Positions 7,067 through 17,700 of a stretch of 33,152 nt of DNA are shown in pieces. Source of the stretch: Chrysochromulina parva (taxonomy: Eukaryota > Haptophyta > Prymnesiales > Chrysochromulinaceae); contig PJAB01000230.1 of assembly GCA_002887195.1 (NCBI GenBank), forward strand, positions 1 to 33,152. The letters are read 5' to 3'. How positions within the stretch are numbered: position 1 is the stretch's first letter; every line of letters begins with the position of its first letter. The notes below the pieces were generated by a model, which was not told where the DNA came from, did not search any database, and saw only the letters and a list, made by a program, of their open reading frames with translations. The position numbers and the translations under genes were made by a program.

Positions 7067-10000
7067 ATGGAGGGCCCCAGCGGCATGGCAAAAGCACCGC
7101 CGGCAACAGCTTTGCCAACGTCTGTGGCAGATGCAGCGGATCCGGCAGTCGCTGAAAGCAATGCGGGACCCTCGCAACTGCCGTCGGCGATGTGTGCATC
7201 GATTCTGCGTCCAGTCGTCAAGCCGACTCCATACTGGGAAGCAGCACCGTGCCCATCGTGGGGCGCGACGGCCGACTACAAGGAGCGGCATGCGGCATGC
7301 ATCCGAAATCGAGAGGCTGCCATTGCAAGGATAGCGTGGAGCGTGCGGGCGCGCGAGCAGGCTTTTCTGGCCATCGGCGTGCAGGAGCGTGAGGTGGAGC
7401 AGGCGCTCGTGCGGCTCGCGGAGGCACGCAATGTGGTGACGGCCGATGAGGCCATCCTCAGTGAGGCGGAGCGTGAGCGTATATCGTGCGCCGACATTTC
7501 CGTCCGGCTGACCAAGGAGGCGGACGAGGCGCGCAGGAGCGTGGCTCTCGCATCGATCGCAGAGGCGAAAGCCAAGGATATCTTCGAAGAGGCCGGCGGG
7601 CAGGCGATGTCGGAGAAGCTTCGAAGGGAGGCGACAGCGTGTGCGGCCGTCAAGTTCAAGGCCGTCGCCGAGGCTGCCCTCGCCACCACGGCTAATGAGA
7701 CGGCGTTCAAGTCGGCGGCATCCAAGAAGGCGGCGGCGACGCGCGCTAAGAGTGCGCATGAGAAGGCGAAGCTCGCCAACCTGCGAGCAGAGGGTTTGGT
7801 GGCCCCATCGCGCCCACGGATCTCGAAGGCCATTGATGAGGTTGAGGTCGCTACTGCCAAAAGGGATCGCATGGAGCAAGAGGCGAGGTCATCCGCGCGC
7901 ATGCTCGTCACATGCCAATCTCGCGCGCGAGATGCAGAGCAAGTGGCAGCCGAGGCGGCCGGCTCGCAGGAGCGGGCGACCAAAGAAGCGTCGGAGGCGG
8001 CAGCGACGCTCAAGCAGAGCAATCTGATGGCAGGCGAGCTACGCTACGCCGCCGACATGACCTCTGATGACCTCTGATGACCTCTGATGACCTCTGATGA
8101 CCGCTGATGACCTCTGATGACCGCTGATGACCTCTGATGACCTCTGATTGCCTCTGATGGCAGGCGAGCTACGCTACGCCGCCGACGTCGCACGCAAGCT
8201 CGCCGAGGCCGCGACGCTCGCGGCGGAGGGCGTGCGCTCCGAGGCTGACAAGACGGCGAAAGTGTTTCACGCCACGGTGAGTGCAAACGCGGGCGCTGCG
8301 TTTGTCGAGCGCGCGGGACTGACGAGCCAAAAGTCAACCATGCGCGCGCTCGCGGCCGAGGCGGAGGCGGAAAGGTTGAGGGCGGAGGCGGCGGAGGCGG
8401 AGGCGGCCGCGAGGAATGCGGCGGACGCGGCGACGGCGGCGGAGGCGGATTACGAGCGACTGCTGGAGCTCGAGCGAACGTGTACGCAGAGGGCGCTCGA
8501 CAGGGCGGAGGAAGTGACGAAGCTGGCTGAGGAGTTGCGCTTGGCTACGGAAGCGTCCCTCGAGGCGGAGGCTAGCGCGGAGAAGGCGCGGCAGGACTTG
8601 AATGTCTCCAATCTTGAGGTGACCAAGGCGAAGGCGAACATGGTGCAGTGCGAGAAGGATGCCTTCATCGCGAAGAGGGAGGAAGATGAGGCGCGCAACT
8701 TCGAAGCGGCGGCCGTCGCAGCCGAGGTGGAGGCCGTTGAGAGGCATGCGAGCGTCGAGCGTGAGATGCGGGAGCGCGCGGCGGACCTGAGCATTGCAGC
8801 CGCAGCGTCCTCGAAGGCGGACTTGGAGGCGGCGACGCTCGAGATGCTCGATGGGGAGGCGAGTGGACGGGAAGAACGTGTCCTTCGGGCCAACGAGAAT
8901 CTGATGAAGAAGGAGGCAATCGAGGCCAAGGCACGTGCGGCCGAGGAGGCGGCCAACAAGGTGGAAGAAGACGCGGCCAACAAGGTGCGCGCGAGTCAGA
9001 GGGCGTTGGGCGACGCCGAGGCAGCGCTGGAACATGAGGAGGTGCGGCTGCGGCAGGTGCGCCAGGAGGCCGAGGAGAAGGCGGCGGTTGAGGCTGCGAC
9101 CAAGGCGGCCGCGGCCCAGGCGACGGCCGAGGCAGAGGCAGCCGACCTCGCACTACGCAAGAATCTCCACTGGGCCATCGGCGATCGACCCACGGTGGCG
9201 CGCGCGTGTCACCTGTACGGCGACGGGTTGCTCTTCGCGGCCATGGGCCAAGAGTCGAGTTTCACAATAGAGGCGTGCGCGGCGGACGGCATACGCCAGC
9301 CGACGGGCGGCGACAAGTTCGTCGTGGTCGTGCGCGCTGCGGGCCAGGGGAGGCGTTTCAACGGCAGGGTCATCGATCACGGTGACGGCTCATACACGGT
9401 GCGCTTTCGCACAACCGCCATTTCCGGAGCGTGCAAGGTGCAAGTGTCGTTACTGGGTGAGGACCTGCCAGGCAGCCCATACACATGCATGGTGGCCACG
9501 CCACTACCCCATGCGAGCCGGTGCTTTGTTCGTGGAGCGGCGCTCCACACCATAGTAGCGCACGAGACCCATGTCTTCGAGGTGGGCTTTCGCGATCTGC
9601 TCGGCCGCGTCACGGCTGCGATTGAGCTCGATGTGTGCGTGCAGAGGATCTCGCCTGGCACGAACGAGCCTAGCACAAGCGAGCATGATGAAGGACATTT
9701 GGAGGGCGAGGCTAGCTCGGCCACAGCAGCCTCCTCGCCAACTTCCGCGCTTGACCCATCGTCGACGACGGCACTCAGCCAGTTCAGGCCCGCCCTTGCA
9801 CCGGTAGCCCTGTCAGCCGACGGCGTCCCACTCGGCCCACCCAGCCTCAACCTGGCGCAGGAGCGGCACGCGGAGAGCGAGCGGCACAGCACCCTGGTTG
9901 AGGGTGGCATCGTCAAGCCGTTGGGCGACTTCGACACGGTGCTTGTGGGCGCATCGGCACTCGTGATCACAAAGGACGCCGCCGTCGACTCCCTCCCCAT

Positions 10001-13000
10001 CGGCCAGATGGCACCTGGGCGCGAGCTCAAGCTTCTAAAGACGATGCCGTTCGACCTCGGCAAGGGCATGGTGCTCGTGCGTGGGCAGGTGGCTATCACT
10101 GACGAAGAGCGCAGCACCGACTTTCGTGCGCGGCGCCCTCGGAGCCCACAGGAGCGCAAGTACCCAGCAGGCTTTGGTGGGGGCATGCCCCTCGTCGTGC
10201 CCACACCTGCTACACCGAGCCTCGCCAAGGGTGATGGCACCGCTCGCAGCTCCTCGACCGTCAGCTACGCCTCCACGTACACCACCACCACTACCACCAC
10301 GAGCATGCGCCCATCGTCCTCGCCGCCTCCCGCCTCCTCGCATGCTACACCCTCGCGTCGCTCGGCCAGTCCACCGAAACGCCATCCAGCCCCCCCGCCC
10401 CCCAGCCCCCCCCTCTCGATCCCGAGCACGTACCGCTTCAGCTGCGCCAGCCCAGAAGGCTCGCCGCTGCCAAGTTCCATGTCGAGCGCCATGTCGAGCG
10501 CACAGACGACCGACCGGAGCGGCCGCAACGACGCGGCGTGCCAGTTCAGCGTTCGGAGCCTCGCACTGCGATACGAGCAGTCGCCTCACCGTGCCAGCCC
10601 TAGCGCGTTCTCGTACCGGAGCCAAGGGTCATACCCAGCGTCGAGCCCCCGCAGCCAAGGGTCGCAGACGCCATCGTACCGTCGCGCTGAGCGTGCGAAG
10701 CTCGCGCCAACCGTTGAGGAGGCACTCGAGGAGCTGCTTGAGTTACCTTCCCAGCCACCGTCTGCGGCCGTAGCAGGCGGCGGCGAAGGGCGAGGGCGCG
10801 AGGACAGCTCCAAGCGCCGTGAGAGTCGTGACAGCCGCGAGAGCGGGCGCCTCTCAAGACCTCCCTCGCGAGCCTCACGAGCCTCACGAGCCTCAAATGA
10901 CTCACACGCTTTCGCCAGGCCACCACCCTCCGCTTCAGCCGCCCCAACCGCTGCCCCAGCCGCCGCCTTACCTCCCGCGGCCGCCAGGCCCCGACTTCAG
11001 ATGGGCAGCCGAGAGACTAGCCGAGAGTTGAAGGTGGTGCTACTCGACGTGTCGTCCGCCGCAGCGCCCACAGGCGTTGTCGTGGGGACTGACGCAGACA
11101 AGGCGCCACGCTCGCCTCAGAAGAAGTCCGCCACGCGCCCAACGAGCCGCGCGCTGGGATGGGCACCCGAGGGCGGCGCCGAGTCGAGCGCCGAGCCCGC
11201 AAAGGGAACAAGTGGCTCCAAGGACGGCGCGTCAAGCGATCGGAAGGGCGCGTCCGGCGGCGTCGAGCGCGGGCCATCCAAGGGATCCAATGGAGAGGTC
11301 TCGAAGAAAGAGACATCAACGGGTGCGGGGCGTGCGAAGGGCGAAGGAAGCGTGGCTGCAGCCGACGGCAAGTTGGTAGGCAAGGGCGCCAAACGGAGCG
11401 ATGACGACAAGGATGGTGGCCGTGATGGCGGCAGCAAGGAGAGTGGCAAGGAGGGCTTCGAGGAGGAAGGAGGGGGTAAGGAGGGGGGCAAGGAGGGCGG
11501 CAAGGAGGGTGGCAAGGAGGGCGGCAAGGAGGGCGAGGGAAAATCAAGGAGAGAGTCGAGGGCGTCCGAGGAGAAGCGCGAGGCGCGTGAAGTGGAAAAG
11601 AAGTTCAAGTCGATGAGGGCGAGGCAAATGGAGGCGGCGATCAAGGAGCAATACGAGAAATCCGTGCGCCTGAAGGAGGAGGCAGAGGCCGAGGCACGCG
11701 CTAAGGAGCGTGCGGCTAGAGAGGCCGCCGAGCGCGCGGAACGCGAGGCGCGCGAGGCGGCGCGACTCAAGGAAGAGCATGAGCGTGCGGAGAAGGCGGT
11801 GTACGAGGCAAAGGCAGCGGAGGCGGTGCGGCTGATCATCTCGCCGCGCTCGTATCGACGCTGGAAGGCCAACGTGGAGAGCGAACAGAAGCGGCGATCA
11901 TCGGCGAGCTACATGCAGATGCAGATGGAGATGATGGAGATGATCTCACCGATCTCAACGCACCGCTCGCTCGGAACTCATCGAACGGCGGCCTCGCTCT
12001 CGCCTCAGCGCACTCCCGCCTCGCCGTCGATTGAGCCCCGTTTAGCTACACGCGGAGACCGCGGCGGCAGCCAGAAAAGCCAGGCGGTGGAGCGCGGCCA
12101 AACAAGCCCTCCCGCCGGTCACTCACGCTTCTCAGTGGCCGATACGCCCGCCTCACGCGACACGCAGCTCCCCTCGAAGGACGTCACCGGTGCCGCCGCC
12201 GCGCCGGCTCGCGCGCTGAAGCAGAGTGCCGCAGGAGGCACCGCGGAGGAGCACAGCGCAAGCCGCGAGGCGCTCGCAGCGACGCGCGTGCAGGCGGTGC
12301 AGCGCGGGCGTAGCACACGGCTGCGGCTGCAGATGGGGCCGATGGAAGGCGCCACCACCAGCCCGGCGTCTCAGCGCTCGTGCCGCATGCGCGCGAGCTC
12401 CGCTGGACGCACTCCGAGTGTCCTCACCGCCCGCTCTGCTCGCACAGTTCACTCGGGGAGCGCCGACACGGCGCGGAGTGGGGCAGTATCGGCGCGGGCT
12501 GTGCCTGCTCTGCCCGCGTTCGGCTGGGTGACGTTGGCGATGGGCGATGTGCAGTACGTACACCGGCGAGTCGCGCGGCTGCCCGCGGCCATCAAGCAGC
12601 AGCACATGGACCACTGGGCACGCCGGGGCGCGCTCGACTCGGCACGCGAACGGCAGCGCGCCCGCTCGCGCGAGGAAGATCTTGAGGCCGAGCGCTGGCG
12701 CCAGACGCCCCACTTTGGGGGCGACGCGGCCCGTGCAATTCGAGCCAAGCCGACGCGTCCCGTCTACCTTCACGAGCTTGATGCCGACCCGCGCGGCGTT
12801 GGCTTCGCGTACGGCGGCCTCACGCCCGGTCGGTTGCATTCCCACGGGCGTCTGGTGGACGTGCATCAGGCCGCCTTCTCAGTTGGGGTCGCGGGCCGGT
12901 ACGAGCTCCATGTGGCTCTGCGCCATGACCGCGAGTCCCTCCTGCTCTCAACCCCTCTGCCCGGCTCGCCTTTCCAACTGACGGTGCTCCCTGGGATGCC

Positions 13001-13931
13001 GCACCCTCTGTCGACGGAGCTGCCGCCCACCCACCTGCCGTTGCTCGGGGTGGCGGAGGCTTGGGAGGACGTGGCGCTCGCGGTGAGCCTCAAAGTGACT
13101 CCGCAAAGGTACGAACCTCTCAAGGGGTGCACTCTTGTGCTGCCTTCCCGCGACAAGATGGGCAATCTATGCGTGCGAGGCGGTGCAAATGTCACATGTG
13201 GCGTCGTCGAGGGCACCACCAAGCGACTCCCCGACGCCGACGAGGGCGACGGCACTATACGCTTCGCGCCGAGCGTGCAGGGCCGATGCATCGACCTTGG
13301 TGATGGCTCGTACTCGCTGCGCTGGTCGGCGTTCGCTCCGTGCACATGCGAAGTTTGGGTCAAGATGGATGGGCTCCATGTGCTTGGCTCCCCTGCACCG
13401 CTGTGCCTCGTCCCCTATGTGCAGCTCGGCGCGATCCGGGCCGGTCACGCAGCCCTCTCTGGGCGCTTCGCCTCGCTGCCCCTCTCGGACTTTATCTTGG
13501 GAAAGCCCACCGACCGGCCGCTCTCGCTCTCGCCGCGCCTCGGCAGCGCCGGCCGGCACCGGCGAATGTCGTCCGACTCGATGGGCAGCGGCAAGGAGGG
13601 GCGGGATACGGGCCGGGAGGCGGTGTGCACGGCCGCCGCCATCAAGCTTCAGGCCATTCAGCGCGGGCGCTCCACGCGGCGGCGTCTCCTACGTGTTCCG
13701 ATCCCTCCCCGGGCAGACAGAGGCCCCGGGGCGGCGCATGTAGAGGCGCCACCTGCTCAGTCCCCGGCCAGTGCTCGGGCCAGTGCTCGGGCCAGTGCTG
13801 CGAGCGATGGTTCGCCCAGCCCGGATGCGACGAGGAAGCCGACGGGCACGAAGAAGGAGCCCAGCACCAGCGCAACGAGCAAAAGGACGACAACGTCCGG
13901 AAAGGCAGCGCAGCGTCAACAAGGCAGGTAG
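7067..13931 (+). CDS. Giant filamin-repeat, IQ-motif, coiled-coil protein (two exons)
   Basis: Exon 1 is 7067-8033 and exon 2 is 8164-13931, giving 2,244 residues. The ATG at 7067 is the first after an in-frame stop at 7028. Layout: residues 80-660 are an Ala/Glu-rich coiled coil. A filamin-type Ig repeat lies at about 666-769 (GGDKFVVVVRAAG, DHGDGSYTVRF, LPGSPYTCMV). Residues 970-1310 are Ser/Pro-rich and probably disordered. A Lys/Glu/Gly-rich part with GGKE repeats sits near 1424-1448, and a second coiled coil at 1454-1560. IQ motif 1 is at about 1695 (VQAVQRGRSTRLR). Filamin-like folds 2 and 3 are at about 1850-1931 and 1958-2073 (DKMGNLCVRGG, LGDGSYSLRW, VLGSPAPLCLVP). IQ motif 2 is at about 2146 (KLQAIQRGRSTRR), then a basic tail. 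Filamin repeats bind protein partners and IQ motifs bind calmodulin, so a Ca-responsive cytoskeletal or flagellar scaffold is a fair inference. No actin-binding CH domain was seen. Confidence 0.82.
8034..8163 (+). other. GC-AG intron (130 nt) between 34-bp direct repeats
   Basis: The 34-bp segment at 8024-8057 recurs exactly at 8153-8186. Between the copies lie about nine units of the 10-mer ATGACCTCTG. Splicing CAG|GCGAGC to CAG|GCGAGC removes 130 nt and brings the two open frames (frame 2, then frame 0) into register. No GT donor exists in this stretch, so the donor would be GC. Unspliced, translation ends just after 8057. The exact cut could slide within the repeat without changing the mRNA. 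Confidence 0.75.
8058..8157. repeat. 10-bp minisatellite inside the intron
   Basis: About nine tandem copies of ATGACCTCTG with single changes (ATGACCGCTG twice, ATTGCCTCTG once). The last copies grade into CTCTGATGGCAG of the downstream exon, suggesting the units arose from the exon boundary itself. Confidence 0.9.
11470..11540. repeat. GGCAAGGAGG short tandem repeat (coding)
   Basis: Tandem 12-bp units of the type ggcaaggagggc encode consecutive Gly-Gly-Lys-Glu repeats in the Lys/Glu-rich part of the filamin-repeat protein. It is low-complexity and likely polymorphic in length. Confidence 0.8.
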
Positions 13932-14245
13932 AAGAGCGCGAGTGAAACTGGGGGTACTCAGTAACTGAGTTTGAAACTCAGAGTTCTGTACCTGCTGCTG
14001 GTTAGGATTACGCAAATGTGCTCCGCCGTCCGCCACACTGTGAAACGGGGCGTGGTTGATGGCCACCCCCTGCTCCCCACTTTGGGGTGTCGAACGCGGG
14101 GAGGGTGGTGACGAAACTGACGCTTTCCTATTTCCGCTCGCGATCATGCCCAAATCCGTCGAACTTTTGATGTGCGTCCATCTTGCTGGGGGAGCAGTTT
14201 GCAAGCGCGGTGAGTCGCTTCTTCTCCGATGGGAGCCCCGCCACG
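13932..14245. other. Intergenic space with nested palindromes
   Basis: 314 bp between the filamin-gene stop and the OSCA-gene ATG. It contains two overlapping near-perfect palindromes just after the stop (13956-13981). The 5' flank of the OSCA gene has an in-frame stop at 14168, so its first in-frame ATG is 14246. No RNA gene was seen. Confidence 0.5.
13956..13981. terminator. Nested inverted repeats 25 nt past the filamin-gene stop
   Basis: ACTCAGT-A-ACTGAGT (13956-13970) overlaps CTGAGTTT-G-AAACTCAG (13965-13981). Both have perfect arms and one-base centres. In RNA only one hairpin could form at a time, with a very tight loop. A role in 3'-end formation or mRNA stability is speculative. 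Confidence 0.35.
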
Positions 14246-17200
14246 ATGGGGGGCCTTCCCAGCGCGCACCTAGTGAGCAGCGCCGAAGTCCAGAACCTCA
14301 ACGTGGCTGTGCCACACACTGCTTTGACCGAGGCTACTGCCCCCGCCACCGCCGCTCCCACAGCCAACGCGCCCGCACCCGACGTGCCCTATGACTCCTC
14401 CTCCTCCACCGCTGCCGCCACGGCGGCCGCTGCTGTTGCCTCTGCTGCCTCCGCCGTCGCCTCCGCCGCTGCCTCCGCTCTCGCCGACGCGTATGAGGCA
14501 GCACTCGATAGGCGCAAGCGCGAACGGTTAGCGGCCGAGTCGGCGCTCCTCGACTCGTGCGTATGGAAGATCATCGACGACGAGGGCCACCTCGAGGACG
14601 TGCGCCGATTCCCGTTCCTGAGCTGGTCGATGCATCGCGATCTTGGCAAGTATGGCTGCTCGGTAGCCGTGCGGCTGCTGCTCGTCGTGAAGCATGAGGG
14701 CATCGTCGCGCTCGCGCTGTGTTTCCTGCTCACTTTGCCGAACTTGATCGACAACCTGCGGCGCACCAAGTACCGCCACGACTGCCGCTTTACAGCAGTT
14801 GGATCAGGAAGTCTGATGTGCGGCGTCGCAGACGTGGCCCTGCGCACGAGTGCTACGATGCCCGAGCAGCCCTTCTACCTTTGGACGGCGATGGGCGCGT
14901 GCGAGGAGTATGCCAACACGTCAATCGTGCTGCAGCCCACCTTCACTTACGACAACCCGTTCGTTCACCTGCGCTCCGCCGCCGAGTACTGCATTCGTCC
15001 TTATTTGAAGCAGTCATATGAGCTCTGGTCGGGCGTGCTAGTGATGGTCGTCCTCACGCTCTACCTACTGCGGCTGCGCTGGCTGCAGGTGCGAATCGTA
15101 CGCGATCACAACCGACACACGTGGACCCCAGGCGACTACGCGGTGCTCATCGAGGGGCTCATGCGCGGGCAGGTGCCCGCCGATCAAGAGGGATCGCTCC
15201 GATCTGACATGCGCAAGATTGGCATCGGCGACGTTGCGATCTCGCACATCGAAATCGGATGCGGTTGCAAGAGCGAGTTCGAGCTGCTTCAGTCCATTGC
15301 GGAGCTGCGTGTCAAGGCTCAGGAGCTGGGATCTCGGCGCGCTCGGACGGCCGAGCAGGAGGAGCGGGATCAAATGAAGCTCGAGGCGACACGTGAAAAG
15401 CTCGCGGCCGCGCGCCTGCAGCTCGGCAAGGGGCGCGAGGACGAGCACGTGACGACCGGCCAAGCATTCATAGTCTTCCAGACGGAAGACGATCGCAACA
15501 AGCTCATCAGCCGCTTCGATCCTGACTATGCTCTGGTGCGACCTGGGCCGGCAGCGCGCCTCGCCGCACGCCTCGAAGCGCGTCTAGCAGAGAGCGGCCT
15601 CATCCAGAAGAAGGAGGAGGCGGAGGAGGACGATGATGGGCCCATCAAGCGCGCAAAGACGCGCGCGCGCCCACGCCGGCTGCTGGGGGCAAAGCACGTG
15701 CGGGTCTCAAATACCTTTCGAGATTTGTTCCAGCACCTCAACAACCTGTTTCGCGAGAGCGAGTTTGCTGATCTCGAGGCGTCAGATCCAGATCGAGCTC
15801 TCGTTGTTGAGCCGGCGCCGGAGCCGACAGACGTGCTCTGGCAGAACCTCGAGATCGACGACGATGAGCGCTTTCGGCGCACGTGTCTCACATACGTGGT
15901 CACGGGGATGATTGTCTTGATGAGCGCCGCATGCTGTGCCGTTCTGACCACTCTGAAGCACAACGGTCCGGAATGGATCGGCTACGGACGCGATGATGAC
16001 TCCTGGTGGGCCTGGGCCTTCTCGCTGGGCCTGTCGGCCGCCACAGCCATCGGCATCAACGTCGCCAACTTTGTCATCTATACCTACGTGTACGCGGCCA
16101 CTGAGCACGAGCGCCATCTCTCGCGCACGCTGCACGAGCGATCGCTCTTCACCAAGCTGAGCCTCGCGTACCTCGCGAACACGGTGGCGCTGCCCCTGAT
16201 CGTGGGCTGCGTCCCGTTTGGGCCGACGCAGGGCTGGTACGAGGAAGGGAGAGGAGGCGTGCACGCGGCGACCCTGCATGCAAGCGCTCACCACGGCGCC
16301 CTCACTTCCCCACAGGTACGAGGTGGGTGGCCCCGTCGACACAGCTCAGGTCATCTTGCTCTCGGGCGCTCTCATCCACGAGCTCCTCAAGGTGACGCAG
16401 CCGTACACGTGGTACATTCGATACGTGCGCGGACGCTTCGCACACTCGCAGCTGCGCCTGAATGCGCTCTGGGCGCCGCCCGACATGTTTATCGGCGACC
16501 TCTTTGCCGATCTCGTCAAGCTCTTTGCTCTGTGCCTCCTGTACGCGCCACTGCAACCCATGATGTACGTGTACACCGTGCTAGCGCTCGTGCTCAGCCT
16601 AGCGTGCGATAAGTACGCGATCTCTTATTGGTGGCGTGCCCCGCCCGCCCTGAGGCACGACCTCATGGAAAGACTGCGCTTTACACTGTGGCTTCTGCTG
16701 CCGCTTCATTTTGGGGCGAGCGCCTTCGCCCTCGTGTACGCGCAGCCGCGCGAGGGCACGGCCGACGCCATGGGCGGCCCGCTGGCGCTCTCCATCATCG
16801 TGTGGCTGTGCTATCCGCTGGCACTTCTCTTGAGCGGCGTGCTCGGCATCGAGGTACTCCAGATGGCGAACTCGCTCGAGCCCACGACGACGCTCTATGG
16901 CGCCACGTGGCGGCGAATGGGAGACGACGAAGCGGGCCACGCGCCGACCGAGATCGCCAACGACGCGCTCGCGGCGGCGCTCGCGGCGAATAAGCTCGAC
17001 TTCACCCAGCCCGAGCTGGTCGCGTTCGGTCTGCGCTCTCTGCCGGCCGGATGCTGCATCCGCGTGGGCGGCGCGCGCTATCTCGAAGTGGCCAGGGGCG
17101 TGCGGTACGATGACGTGCCACGGGTGTTGGGGTACGCTATCGATCGCTACCGCGGCCTTGCTGCCACGAGACAAGAGGAGACGGCCGTTGCCATTGAGGA

Positions 17201-17480
17201 GCGTGCCTTCCGCTCCGGGCTAGCCGGGCTGAACGCCAAGTACACCGCGGTGCGACGCCTCACAGCTGGAGCCGGCGCCGGCGCCGACGCTCCCGTCGAG
17301 TCCTCTGCCTTCGCGAGGGCCCTCAACGGTACCGCGGAGGAAGGGTTCCGACGCTTTGAGGTTGGGGTGCAGGACTGGTTCAGGAGGCTGGTCCATCAGG
17401 AGCCGCCCGTCGCGCCTACGGTGGAAGCTCCGGAGCCGTCAGCACAAGAGAGCTCTGCGGCACCCGAACTGCAGGCATGA
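14246..17480 (+). CDS. OSCA/CSC1/TMEM63-like ion channel (two exons)
   Basis: Exon 1 is 14246-16236 and exon 2 is 16316-17480, giving 1,051 residues. The start is the first ATG after the in-frame stop at 14168. An Ala/Ser-rich N-terminal extension precedes the first membrane helix at about 144-172 (EGIVALALCFLLTLPNL); another lies at LWSGVLVMVVLTLYLLRL. A long cytosolic RRM-like region follows (about 280-540) with YAVLIEGLMRG, TGQAFIVFQTEDDRNKLI and the family signature EPTDVLWQNLEID. The channel region with several helices runs from about 545 to 880 (GMIVLMSAACCAVLTTL, GINVANFVIYTYVYAATE, YEVGGPVDTAQVILLSG). The C-terminal 190 residues are soluble. Known role: mechanosensitive, Ca-permeable cation channel, or lipid scramblase in some TMEM63 relatives, at the plasma membrane or endomembranes. 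It is longer than the usual 700-800 residues because of both extensions. Confidence 0.83.
16237..16315 (+). other. Intron of the OSCA-like gene (79 nt, GT-AG)
   Basis: Donor CTG|GTACGAGGAAG and acceptor CCCCACAG|GTACGAGGTG. Removal shifts frame 2 into frame 0 and restores GWYEVGGPVD across the junction. The eight bases GGTACGAG occur at both boundaries, so the start of the intron duplicates the start of exon 2. Confidence 0.85.
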
Positions 17481-17700
17481 GCGGCGCACGGCGGGGGGCA
17501 TGGCGGGGCGGATACTACTCTCACTTCCAGATTACGAGCGACCTTGTGTGTAATGAGCTGATTTACAAACTACTTAGAGGAGGCTCCAACATTGTAATAA
17601 AGGCTTACACATCGCATTGATCATACTTCGAATCTTGTGTGGCAATGGTTGCGCACGCCGCGGTAGACGATCGGCGACTAGTGTCTCGCGTGTGTGTCTC
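17481..17700. other. Converging 3' ends of the OSCA and AP2 genes
   Basis: 220 bp shared by two converging 3'UTRs. AATAAA occurs on the plus strand at 17596-17601, 116 nt past the OSCA-gene stop, and could act as a polyadenylation signal. Whether this organism uses that hexamer is unknown. Confidence 0.35.

Noticed and set aside
6887..8022. Long minus-strand frames opposite the first exon of the filamin gene
   Set aside because: Composition is Arg/Leu- or Ser/Ala-rich shadow; the plus frame joins the filamin protein exactly through the repeat-flanked intron.
8024..8186. Two separate genes instead of one filamin gene
   Set aside because: The second frame lacks a convincing start, the 130-nt shift restores frame exactly, and coiled-coil character continues across the junction; kept as one gene, with the caveat noted.
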